From Thermostichus sp047462415 (lineage in GTDB: Bacteria; Cyanobacteriota; Cyanobacteriia; Thermostichales; Thermostichaceae): a DNA stretch of 64,000 nucleotides. Location: contig NZ_JANSJE010000010.1 of assembly GCF_047462415.1 (NCBI RefSeq), forward strand, positions 1 through 64,000, read 5' to 3'. This document shows positions 32,265 through 40,390 of this stretch, piece after piece. Both the position numbers and the translations under genes were made by a program. The notes beneath the pieces are model-generated. The model worked only from the letters and a program-made list of their open reading frames with translations. It ran no database searches and was not told where the DNA came from. Each line of letters begins with the position of its first letter. The stretch's first letter is position 1.

Positions 32265-35129
32265 TTACTCTTCGGTGAAATCGGCCTCCACCACCCCTGA
32301 AGCAGCACCAGGCTCAGGGCTGGCAGCCACCGCTTGCGCCGGAACCGCCTGGGGCACCTGCACGATCTGGGGTGTGAAGATGAACAGGTTGTACACCGTG
32401 TTGCGGCGGATGTTGTCCATCATCTCCAAGAACAGCTCGTAGCCCTCGTTCTTATACTCGATCAGAGGATCCTTCTGGCCATAGCCGCGCAGGCCCACTG
32501 CCTCCCGCAGCGCCTCCATCTGCTGCAGATGCTCCCGCCAGAGGGTGTCCACCTGCTGCAACAGGAAGAAGCGCTCCGCCTTGCGCATCAAGCCTGGCTC
32601 AAAAGTATCCAGAAAAGCCTCTTTGGCCTCGTAGGCCAGCTCTGCTTGCTTGAGCAGGTGGTTCAAGATCTGTTCGTAGGAGAGATCCCGCAAGTCGTCC
32701 GCCTTGAGGTTCTCTTTGAGCAGGGGCACAAACTCCTGCATCTTGGCGGTCAGCTTGTCGATTTCCCACTCTTCCGGCGGCAGCTCCGGGTTGACGTGGG
32801 CCCGCACGATCTCCTCGACAGTCTTGCGCACATAGTCGAGGATTTTGGTTTTGAGGTTCTCCCCTTCCAAGATGCGTCGCCGCTCTGAGTAGATGGCCCG
32901 CCGCTGGTTGTTCATCACCTCGTCGTACTCAAACACCTGTTTGCGCAGGTCGAAGTAATACACTTCCACCTTGCGCTGCGCGTTCTCCAGGCTGCTGGAA
33001 AGCAGCGGGTGCTCGATGGGCATGTCCTCATCCACCCGGAACATGTCCATCAGTTTGGCCACCCGCTCGCCACCGAAGATCTTGAGCAGGTTATCTTCCA
33101 GGCTGAGGAAAAACCGCGAGGAGCCGGGATCCCCTTGCCGTCCGGCGCGGCCCCGCAACTGGTTGTCGATGCGACGGGACTCGTGGCGCTCCGTGCCGAT
33201 CACGTGCAGGCCGCCCAGCCGCACCACTTCCTCGTGCTCGGCCTCGGTTACCTTTTCGTACTCGGCCTTGATGCTGTTGTAGACCTCCCGCAGTTGCAAG
33301 ATCAGCGGATCCTGCACCGGCGCTTTCTCCGAGGCCACCGCGATGAGATCTTCCACCACCAGCTCCGGCAGGCGGTTCAACCCATATTTGGTCACCGCCG
33401 CCGCCACCACCTCCTCCAGCGCTTGGCTGGTGCGGGCCGACAGCTCACAGGGGTAAAAGTTGGGAGAGACCACCGTCCAGGATTTTTTCGGCTTAGGTGA
33501 GGATCCTCCAAATCCCTGGCCCCCACCCCGCCCTAGCATGGGAACGGATCCCAGCGGGTTGTCGGCGTCCAGTTGCACCAGCTTGGGCATCAGCCGTTCC
33601 CGCAGCTTGAGGCGGGCCATGTACTCGGCATTGCCGCCCAAGATAATGTCCGTGCCGCGCCCGGCCATGTTGGTAGCAATGGTTACGGCACCTTTGCGCC
33701 CCGCCTGGGCGATGATCTCCGCTTCCCGCTCCACGTTCTCCGGCTTGGCGTTGAGGAGGTTGTGCGGGATCCCCATCTCCTTGAGCATGGCCGAGAGGCG
33801 CTCAGATTTTTCCACGCTGGTCGTCCCCACCAGTACCGGCCGGCCCCGCTCGTGCATGTGGGCAATTTCCTCGGCGACCGCTTTCCACTTGGCGTTTTCG
33901 GTCTTGTAGACCAAGTCGGGAGCATCTTTACGGCGGATGGGCCGGTTGGTGGGGATCACCGTCACTTCCAGGTTGTAGGTTTTGCCGAACTCGGCTTCCT
34001 CGGTGCGGGCGGTGCCCGTCATGCCGGAGAGCTTGGGATAGAGCAGGAAGAGGTTTTGGTAGGTGATGGTGGCCAGGGTTTGGCTCTCGTTTTGGATCGG
34101 CACCCCCTCCTTGGCTTCCACCGCCTGGTGCAGCCCATCCGACCAGCGGCGACCGGGGAGCACCCGCCCGGTGAACTCGTCCACGATCACCACCTCTTGG
34201 TTGCGGACGATGTAGTGGACATCCTTGATGAAGAGCTCCTTGGCCTTCACCGCATTAAAGACAAAGTGGGCCCAGGGATCCTTGGGGTCAAACAGATCGG
34301 AGACCCCCAGCAACCGCTCGGCGGCTTCAAACCCTTCGTCGGTGAGGATGACGTTGCGGGCTTTTTCGTCCACTTCGTAGTGCTCGTCCCGGATCAGCTC
34401 CCGCGCCACCTGGGCCGCCTTGAGGTACTTTTCGGAGGGGCGGGCCATCTGGCCGGAGATGATCAGGGGGGTGCGGGCCTCGTCGATGAGGATGGAGTCC
34501 ACCTCGTCGATGATGCAGTAGTTGAAGGGCCGCTGCATCACCTCTTTGATGTCGGTGGCCATGTTGTCCCGCAGGTAGTCGAAGCCCAGCTCGCTATTGG
34601 TGCAGTAGGTGATGTCGCAGTTGTAGCTGCGCCGCTTCTCTTCGGTGGACATACCCTCTTGCACCAGGCCAACCGTCAGGCCCAAGAAACGGTGCACCTG
34701 CCCCATCCACTCCGAGTCCCGCCGGGCCAAGTAGCCGTTGACGGTAACGATGTGAACCCCCTTGCCGGTCAGGCCGTTGAGATAGGCAGGCAGGGTGGCG
34801 ACCAGTGTTTTCCCCTCGCCGGTTTTCATCTCGGCAATCTGGCCCTCGTGCAGCACCATGCCGCCGATGAGCTGCACGTCGTAGTGGCGCAAGTTGAGAA
34901 CCCGCTTGGCCGCTTCCCGCACCACCGCAAACGCCTCGGGCAGGAGGTCGTCGAGGGACTCCCCTCTATCCAGGCGCTGGCGAAACTCGGTGGTCTTGGC
35001 CCTGAGCTCCGCATCGGAAAGAGAGGCGATCTCGATCTCCAGCGAGTTGATCAGCTTGACAACAGGACGGTACTGGCGGATCTTGCGATCGTTGGGATCC
35101 CCAAGGAGCTTTTGTAGGGTTTGGAGCAT
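32265..35129 (-). CDS. secA: Preprotein translocase ATPase SecA
   Basis: 954 aa. Motor of Sec export across the plasma and thylakoid membranes. Walker A MKTGEGKT, Walker B DEVDSIL, helicase motif GRGTDIILGG and HESRRIDNQLRGRAGRQGDPG. A ~75-residue insertion after LGSVPMLGRGGGQGF is typical of cyanobacterial/plastid SecA, and the C-terminal zinc SEC-C motif is absent, as usual there. ATG 35129 has GGAG nearby; a longer frame to 35228 is not SecA-like. Beside tatA of the other export system. Confidence 0.97.
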   Translation of the reverse strand: MLQTLQKLLGDPNDRKIRQYRPVVKLINSLEIEIASLSDAELRAKTTEFRQRLDRGESLDDLLPEAFAVVREAAKRVLNLRHYDVQLIGGMVLHEGQIAEMKTGEGKTLVATLPAYLNGLTGKGVHIVTVNGYLARRDSEWMGQVHRFLGLTVGLVQEGMSTEEKRRSYNCDITYCTNSELGFDYLRDNMATDIKEVMQRPFNYCIIDEVDSILIDEARTPLIISGQMARPSEKYLKAAQVARELIRDEHYEVDEKARNVILTDEGFEAAERLLGVSDLFDPKDPWAHFVFNAVKAKELFIKDVHYIVRNQEVVIVDEFTGRVLPGRRWSDGLHQAVEAKEGVPIQNESQTLATITYQNLFLLYPKLSGMTGTARTEEAEFGKTYNLEVTVIPTNRPIRRKDAPDLVYKTENAKWKAVAEEIAHMHERGRPVLVGTTSVEKSERLSAMLKEMGIPHNLLNAKPENVEREAEIIAQAGRKGAVTIATNMAGRGTDIILGGNAEYMARLKLRERLMPKLVQLDADNPLGSVPMLGRGGGQGFGGSSPKPKKSWTVVSPNFYPCELSARTSQALEEVVAAAVTKYGLNRLPELVVEDLIAVASEKAPVQDPLILQLREVYNSIKAEYEKVTEAEHEEVVRLGGLHVIGTERHESRRIDNQLRGRAGRQGDPGSSRFFLSLEDNLLKIFGGERVAKLMDMFRVDEDMPIEHPLLSSSLENAQRKVEVYYFDLRKQVFEYDEVMNNQRRAIYSERRRILEGENLKTKILDYVRKTVEEIVRAHVNPELPPEEWEIDKLTAKMQEFVPLLKENLKADDLRDLSYEQILNHLLKQAELAYEAKEAFLDTFEPGLMRKAERFFLLQQVDTLWREHLQQMEALREAVGLRGYGQKDPLIEYKNEGYELFLEMMDNIRRNTVYNLFIFTPQIVQVPQAVPAQAVAASPEPGAASGVVEADFTEE

Positions 35130-35327
35130 GGGCAAGCCTGGGCCGATAAAGAAGTTGACTGATGACGCAATTTTACCATTTTGATTTGGCTGGCCAGGGA
35201 GAAGTTGGCCTGGGCGAGCTGAGCACAAAACACCTAAGCTGTGGGAATGGCTGAAGAGGGCCTGCGGTGACTTGCGGTCTGCGGCGAGAAAATGTCAGTC
35301 TAGGGAAGCGAAGGGATCCCAGGGCTT

Positions 35328-35642
35328 ATGAACTTTTTGGGTGTTGGATTGCCGGAAATGTTGGTCATCTTTGCGGTGGCCCTTTTGGTCTTTGGGCCGC
35401 GCAAATTGCCGGAGATCGGTCGCACGTTGGCCAAAACCCTGCGCAGCTTGCAAGATGCCTCCAGAGAGTTTGAGGCGCAGTTGAACCGAGAGGCACAGGA
35501 GCTGGAAAAAGCTGTCCGCCCAGCAGCGGCCCGAACCCAAGCCGAGTCGGTCGCCATAGCCAATCCGCCTGGCAAACCCGCCAATGGGGCAGAACCCGTA
35601 GCCGCCACAGCCGACAACTCGCCAACCGCAGACGCCGCCTAG
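35328..35642 (+). CDS. tatA: Twin-arginine translocase subunit TatA/TatE
   Basis: 104 aa. GVGLPEMLVIFAVALLVFGP is the single helix and hinge; RKLPEIGRTLAKTLRSLQDAS the amphipathic helix (cut here before TLRS). The C-terminal tail is Ala/Pro-rich. TatA oligomers form the pore for folded twin-arginine proteins in cytoplasmic and thylakoid membranes. It is 4 bases upstream of the 86-residue gene, so probably a two-gene unit. Confidence 0.93.
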   Translation: MNFLGVGLPEMLVIFAVALLVFGPRKLPEIGRTLAKTLRSLQDASREFEAQLNREAQELEKAVRPAAARTQAESVAIANPPGKPANGAEPVAATADNSPTADAA

Positions 35643-35645
35643 TCG

Positions 35646-35906
35646 ATGGCCCGCTTCAACCCGCTTTGCTTTGGCCTGGAGATCGCGCGCCTGTTCGAGC
35701 AAGGGCAGTCCTATTTTGCCCCGGCGAAGGTGGAAACCTGGCTGCGGCAGCACGGCCAAAACCCCTCCGACTACGAGATCTCGTTTCACCAGGAGCTGCC
35801 CCCTGCCGGCTCCTCGGCAACCATCTGGATTCGCATCGACCTGAAGCGTTGGGATGGCCAGCCGGTGGATCCCTGGCTGTTGGCAGAGATCAACCGGGTC
35901 GATTGA
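35646..35906 (+). CDS. Conserved small soluble protein, unknown
   Basis: 86 aa: PLCFGLEIARLFEQGQSYFAP, QHGQNPSDYEISFHQELPP, then a C-terminal strand-rich part (IWIRIDLKRWDGQPVDPWLL). No family recognised. Its tight coupling to tatA (ATG four bases past the tatA stop) and good codon use argue it is real, and suggest but do not prove a role in export. Confidence 0.7.
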   Translation: MARFNPLCFGLEIARLFEQGQSYFAPAKVETWLRQHGQNPSDYEISFHQELPPAGSSATIWIRIDLKRWDGQPVDPWLLAEINRVD

Positions 35907-35967
35907 CAGCCTTGCTCTGGGGCCGATCCAGGCCCTAGGGTAAAGAGGCGAGCTCTTCGCACCCTCT

Positions 35968-36816
35968 ATGCCCACGGCCACTTTGTTGGTGTCTTGCCCC
36001 GATCAAAAAGGGCTGGTAGCCAAGCTCTCCAATTTTATCTACAGCTACGACGGCAACATCCTGCATGCCGACCACCACACGGATCCCGAGGCAGGGCTGT
36101 TCCTAAGCCGCATCGAGTGGGACTTAGAGGGCTTCCAACTGGAGCGGGCGGAAATTGTCCCCGCCTTCTCGGGCATTGCCCGTGGGATCCAGGCCAACTG
36201 GGAACTGCATTTTTCCGACACGCGCCGTCGCCTTGCCGTGTGGGCCAGCAAGCAGCCCCACTGTCTGTTGGATCTCATCTGGCGGCAGAGGGCTGGGGAA
36301 CTGCCGGCGGAGATCCCTTTGATCATCAGCAACCACCCCGACTTGGAGCCGCTGGCCCGCTCCTTCGGCATCGACTACCATCACATCCCGATTTCTCCAG
36401 AGAGCAAAGCAGAGGCAGAAACCCGCCAGCTTGCCTTGCTGCAGGAGTATCGCATCGACCTGGTGGTGTTGGCCAAGTACATGCAGGTGCTGAGCGGGTG
36501 GCTGCTCCGCCAGGCGCCGCCGGTGATCAACATTCACCATTCCACCCTGCCCGCCTTTGCCGGCGCCAACCCCTACCAGCGCGCCCACCAACGGGGCGTC
36601 AAGATCATCGGCGCAACTGCCCACTACGCCACCGAAGATCTGGATGAGGGGCCGATCATCGAGCAGGATGTGGTGCGGGTCAGCCACCGCGATACCGTTG
36701 CCGACCTGATCCGCAAAGGCCGCGACATGGAACGCCTAGTCCTGGCTCGGGCCGTGCGCTATCACCTGGAAAATCGCGTGCTGGTCTACCACAACAAAAC
36801 GGTGGTGTTTGCTTGA
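35968..36816 (+). CDS. purU: Formyltetrahydrofolate deformylase (PurU)
   Basis: 282 aa. N-terminal ACT domain (VSCPDQKGLVAKLSNFIYSYDGNIL, split at KLSNF) senses Met/Gly balance; the C-terminal formyltransferase-fold domain carries NIHHSTLPAFAGANPY and GATAHYATEDLDEGPIIEQD with the catalytic His/Asp. It hydrolyses 10-formyl-THF to formate and THF. Followed by the 3x tandem repeat cluster. Confidence 0.96.
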   Translation: MPTATLLVSCPDQKGLVAKLSNFIYSYDGNILHADHHTDPEAGLFLSRIEWDLEGFQLERAEIVPAFSGIARGIQANWELHFSDTRRRLAVWASKQPHCLLDLIWRQRAGELPAEIPLIISNHPDLEPLARSFGIDYHHIPISPESKAEAETRQLALLQEYRIDLVVLAKYMQVLSGWLLRQAPPVINIHHSTLPAFAGANPYQRAHQRGVKIIGATAHYATEDLDEGPIIEQDVVRVSHRDTVADLIRKGRDMERLVLARAVRYHLENRVLVYHNKTVVFA

Positions 36817-36832
36817 TGAGCAAAAAACTGGG

Positions 36833-37048
36833 CTTATAAGCGCTCCGCGCCGCTGCCCTCACCCCCGGCCCCTCTCCCAGAGGGAGTACTCCCTCACCCC
36901 CGGCCCCTCTCCCAGAGGGAGCGCTCCCTCACCCCCGGCCCCTCTCCCAGAGGGAGAGGGGAGTTAGGGATAGGGCTCCGCGCGGCCAGCGCGTTCGTGA
37001 CAGCGTTACGTGGCAATAACGTTTCATTGCTATTTGATGATGACTAAG
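36833..37048 (-). mobile_element. MITE-like repeat element, copy B, with three 35-bp palindromic units
   Basis: Read on the minus strand it starts near CTTAGTCATCATCAAATAGCAATGAAACG. It then contains three exact-period 35-base units (starts 36856, 36891, 36926 on the +), each with the CCCCTCTCCC/GGGAG core. It ends with AGCGGCGCGGAGCGCTTATAAG. The outer sequences match copy A at 59860-60059. Boundaries approximate, terminal repeats imperfect. Between convergent purU and tldD. Confidence 0.65.
36856..36970. repeat. Three tandem 35-bp palindromic units
   Basis: CCCTCACCCCCGGCCCCTCT-led units start at 36856, 36891 and 36926, differing in the last bases (TACT, CGCT). No unique spacers, so not CRISPR. 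The third ends in GAGAGGGGAGTTAGGG like the single-copy versions elsewhere. Confidence 0.85.
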
Positions 37049-37197
37049 TAAGCAGAACTTTGCGGCTTGGCTATAGGGAACTGTCTAGGGGCGCATTGAC
37101 AACCCCTTTACGAGCCTGTCCATGGGCTGCGTAAGGATCCCCCGACTTAAGTGGTGGGAGTGGCAACGACCCTACGGGTAGAGTCCCGCCGAAGCAG

Positions 37198-38589
37198 CTA
37201 AGCAGTCTGTTGTCCGCCTACAATGGCCCGGCAGCGAATGTAGGGACCGCCTGCATCCACCTTGGCCGGCTGCCCCTTGCCGCAATGGCCAGATCCCAGG
37301 TCCCAGAGAAAATCCCGCGAGACGGCATCCACCGATTGCAACACTTCAAAGGCATTGCCCGTGATGGTGACCCCTCGCAGCAGCTCCGCCAGCTTGCCGT
37401 TGCGAATGCGGTAGGCCCGCTCCACGCCAAACATAAACTCGCCGGTGGAGTCGGCTTGCCCGTTTCTGGCCCCATCCAGGAAGTAGCCGTCGGGAGTGCT
37501 GGCGATGATCTCCTCCAAAGTCTGGGATCCCGGCTCGAGGTAGGTGTTGCGCATGCGGATGAGGGGCTCATCGGCATATTCCCAGGCGCGGGCGTTGCCG
37601 GTAGGCTCGACGCCGAAGTGGGCAGCCGTTTCGCGGTTGTGCAGGTAGCTCACCAAAATGCCGTTTTGGATGATGGTGGTGGTTTGGGTGGGAACGCCTT
37701 CGTCGTCCACCGGCAGCGTCCCCCCTGCCCCCGGCATAAATTCGGAGCGGCCTGAATCCTTGAGCGTAACCAGTTCGCTGGCCACCCGCTGGCCCAGCTT
37801 GCCGGCAGCCACCGAGCCGGCCAAGACAAAATCCGCCTCGACGGTGTGGCCAATGGCCTCGTGCACCAGCAGACCCACGATGGAAGGAGACAAAATGACC
37901 GTGGCCCATCCTCCCTCGGCGTAGCCTGCGGAGAGGAGATCGACCGCAGTAGCAGCCGCCTTTTCCGCCATCTGCAAGGGATCCGAGCGGAACAGACAGT
38001 CCCACCCCCCCGTTACCCCGATGGACTCGGCGCCGCTGCTCAGTTGGCCATCGGCCTCGGCCACCGCTTGTACCCGCAATTCGGGGCGCACCAGGCGAAA
38101 GGCCACATCCGCCCCATCGGTGGTGACAATGGCTTTTTCCTCGTAGATCTCGTTGTAGGTGCAACTGGCGGAGCTAATACGAGCGGAAGACTTCTGGGCT
38201 TGGGCTTCCGTTTCCAAAACCAACTGGATCTTCGCCTCTAGAGGCTTGTTGAGCACCTCTCCCACGCCGGGCTCGCAAAACTCCCCTTGGGCCAACCGCA
38301 CGCTGGGCAAAGCCTGCAACTTGTGTTTGCGGTAGTCGGCGCTGGCGCGGGCAGCCTGCTGCGCCTCGGCAATGGCCTCTCGAATGGCAGCCGGCGAGGG
38401 ATCCCCGGTGGCGGCAAAGCCCCAGGTGCCGGCCTCTAGCACCCGCACCCCCACGCCGGAACGGCGGCGAACCGCGGTGCGCTCAAGGCGGCCTTTCTCG
38501 GCGGTGACACTGCGAAACACCTTGCTGTGGTAGCGCAGTTCCACAAAGCCAGAGCAATCTCGAAGGATGTCGCGCAGAAGGTCTCGCAT
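37198..38589 (-). CDS. tldD: TldD/PmbA family zinc metalloprotease-like protein (TldD)
   Basis: 463 aa. The active-site helix HEAIGHTVEADF contains the HExxxH zinc motif, and C-terminal VDAVSRDFLWDLGSGHCGKGQ is the conserved TldD ending with a Cys ligand. TldD works with TldE/PmbA as a heterodimeric peptidase acting on unstructured peptides; the partner gene is not in this window. Convergent with purU; promoter region faces pyrF-pyrE. Confidence 0.93.
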   Translation of the reverse strand: MRDLLRDILRDCSGFVELRYHSKVFRSVTAEKGRLERTAVRRRSGVGVRVLEAGTWGFAATGDPSPAAIREAIAEAQQAARASADYRKHKLQALPSVRLAQGEFCEPGVGEVLNKPLEAKIQLVLETEAQAQKSSARISSASCTYNEIYEEKAIVTTDGADVAFRLVRPELRVQAVAEADGQLSSGAESIGVTGGWDCLFRSDPLQMAEKAAATAVDLLSAGYAEGGWATVILSPSIVGLLVHEAIGHTVEADFVLAGSVAAGKLGQRVASELVTLKDSGRSEFMPGAGGTLPVDDEGVPTQTTTIIQNGILVSYLHNRETAAHFGVEPTGNARAWEYADEPLIRMRNTYLEPGSQTLEEIIASTPDGYFLDGARNGQADSTGEFMFGVERAYRIRNGKLAELLRGVTITGNAFEVLQSVDAVSRDFLWDLGSGHCGKGQPAKVDAGGPYIRCRAIVGGQQTA

Positions 38590-38733
38590 GGCAACAGGGG
38601 GATAGATGCGGTGCTCAATTCAGCATAGCCTCATTGTGGGCTTAATCGGGGTCGAACCTTGGCCTGACGGGAAGGGATCCCAAAGGAGAGGATGGAGAAC
38701 GACGCACAATGAGAAAAGCCAAGGAGCCGACCG

Positions 38734-40302
38734 TTGCAGGTGAAAAGATATGGGGTGAGTTTCAGCGACAAGTGGGTGGCTGCAAGCCGGCAGAACCAAA
38801 GCTGTCTCTGGCTGGGCTTGGATCCCAATCCAGAGCTGTTACCTGCCCACCTCAGGCCAAAGGGAGAGCCCGATTCCAACCTGGTTGCCTCTGCAACACC
38901 GCAAATGATGGCCGCCTTGCTGGACTGGCTGGGCTGGGTGATCGAGCAGACGCAGGATCACGTGTGCGCCTACAAGCCGACGCTGGGGTTTTATTTGGCC
39001 CTGGGATCTGGCGGCCTGGAGTTGCTGGAAGCGGTGCTGCACCGAGTGCCCACAGGGATCCCGGTCATTCTCGATGCCAAGTACGCCGATTTGAACAGCG
39101 CCTCTGTTCTGGCTCGGCAGGCTTTTGAAGTTTGGAATGTGGATGCCCTCACCCTCAATCCTTATGCAGGCCAGGATCTGGTGGCTCCGTTTTTGCTCTA
39201 TCCTCACAAAGCTGTGTTTCTGCTCTGCCGTACCAGCAATCCGGGGGCCAACGCCATCCAGGACTACCCTGCCGAAGCCATCGCCGGGCAGCAGGAAGGA
39301 ATAGAGAGCGTGGAACCCCTTCACCTAAATCTGGTGAAACAGTGCCGCCATTGGGGCACACCCGAACAGGTAGCGCTGGAAGTGGGATCCGCGCATCCCT
39401 CAGTGATGGGTCGCATCCGCGCCGCTGCTCCCGAACGGCTGATCTTGGCCCGCAGCCTCTGGGGAGAGGGCGTGGACTGGCAGGCTTGTCTGCAGGCGGG
39501 GTTGAACGCCCATGGAGAGGGCCTGTTGCTGCCGGTACCCCAGGACTGGTTGGCTCGCCAGGATTTGAAAGAGGCTGTAAGCCAGTTGCGAGAAACCGCG
39601 GAAACAGCTCGCTCTCAGAAGGGACAGTCGGGATCTGGGCCGGCTTGCACCTTGTGGGTGCCGGATGTCTGTCTGTTGCAGCCCAATCCTCATACGGATT
39701 TGATCCTAGAGCTGTACGACATCGGCTGTATTCTATTTGGAGATTATGTCCAGGCTTCTGGGCAAACTTTGCCCTATTACATTGATCTGCGTACCATTAT
39801 TTCCAAGCCGCAAATCTTCCATCGCGTTCTCAAGGCTTACGCAGAGATTTTAGAAACCCTTTCCTTCGAGCGGATTGCCGGGATCCCCTATGGATCTCTG
39901 CCGACGGCAACCGGATTATCCCTGCGCTTAAATAAGCCGATGATCTATCCCCGCAAAGAGGTAAAAGCCCACGGAACTCGCCGGCAAATCGAGGGATCCT
40001 ACCAACCGGGGGAAACGGTGGTTGTAGTGGATGACGTTTTGATTACAGGGCGCAGCGCCATGGAAGGAGCCGAGAAACTGCGCTCGGCAGGGCTAAAGGT
40101 GGAAGACATTGTGGTGCTGATCGATCACGAGCAGGGGGCGCGAGAGCGTTTGCAAGAGCAGGGGTACCGCGGCCATGCCGTTCTCACCCTCTCGGAAATC
40201 AAAACCACTCTTTTCCGCGCCGGCCGCATTGACGAAGCCCAGTTTAATCGTCTCTCCCAGCTCTCACCCCCAGCCCCTCTCCCTGAGGGAGAGGGGAGTT
40301 AG
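38734..40302 (+). CDS. pyrFE: Fused OMP decarboxylase-orotate phosphoribosyltransferase (UMP synthase)
   Basis: 522 aa. Residues ~1-275 are class II PyrF (CLWLGLDPNPELLP, DAKYADLNSAS with the catalytic Lys/Asp array, NPYAGQDLVAPF). Residues ~310-505 are PyrE (PYGSLPTATGLSLRLNKPM, PRKEVKAHGTR, VVVVDDVLITG PRPP loop). It covers the last two steps of UMP synthesis. TTG 38734 has AAGGAG 7 bases upstream; GTG 38740 and 38755 are alternatives. The last 13 residues (SPPAPLPEGEGS) are encoded by the palindromic repeat, an acquired tail. PyrF-first order is the reverse of animal UMP synthase. Confidence 0.93.
   Translation: MQVKRYGVSFSDKWVAASRQNQSCLWLGLDPNPELLPAHLRPKGEPDSNLVASATPQMMAALLDWLGWVIEQTQDHVCAYKPTLGFYLALGSGGLELLEAVLHRVPTGIPVILDAKYADLNSASVLARQAFEVWNVDALTLNPYAGQDLVAPFLLYPHKAVFLLCRTSNPGANAIQDYPAEAIAGQQEGIESVEPLHLNLVKQCRHWGTPEQVALEVGSAHPSVMGRIRAAAPERLILARSLWGEGVDWQACLQAGLNAHGEGLLLPVPQDWLARQDLKEAVSQLRETAETARSQKGQSGSGPACTLWVPDVCLLQPNPHTDLILELYDIGCILFGDYVQASGQTLPYYIDLRTIISKPQIFHRVLKAYAEILETLSFERIAGIPYGSLPTATGLSLRLNKPMIYPRKEVKAHGTRRQIEGSYQPGETVVVVDDVLITGRSAMEGAEKLRSAGLKVEDIVVLIDHEQGARERLQEQGYRGHAVLTLSEIKTTLFRAGRIDEAQFNRLSQLSPPAPLPEGEGS
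40261..40302. repeat. Palindromic repeat forming the pyrFE C-terminus
   Basis: CTCTCACCCCCAGCCCCTCTCCCTGAGGGAGAGGGG is the same family as at 19.76, 36.9, 46.35 and 59.9 kb. Here it supplies 13 codons and the stop of the UMP synthase gene, between convergent pyrFE and leuS. Confidence 0.85.
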
Positions 40303-40390
40303 AGCGGCGCGAAAGCTACAACGACATGGTTCGGTTACGGAAAGCCGGTAGGGCTGCCATGCCGACCCCAAACCCGATGGCCAGACGCAG

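Noticed and set aside
33573..35117. 514-aa + strand open frame opposite secA
   Set aside because: Antisense to a certain gene, rich in His/Gln/Leu with no domain, typical of high-GC shadow frames.
36856..36960. Possible CRISPR array (three 35-bp repeats)
   Set aside because: Units are contiguous with no unique spacers, and palindromic; no cas genes nearby.
37100..37197. Possible IS end in CCCGACTTAAGTGGTGGGAGT near 37.14 kb
   Set aside because: A hairpin-like segment is visible but no TnpB codons or matching left end were found.
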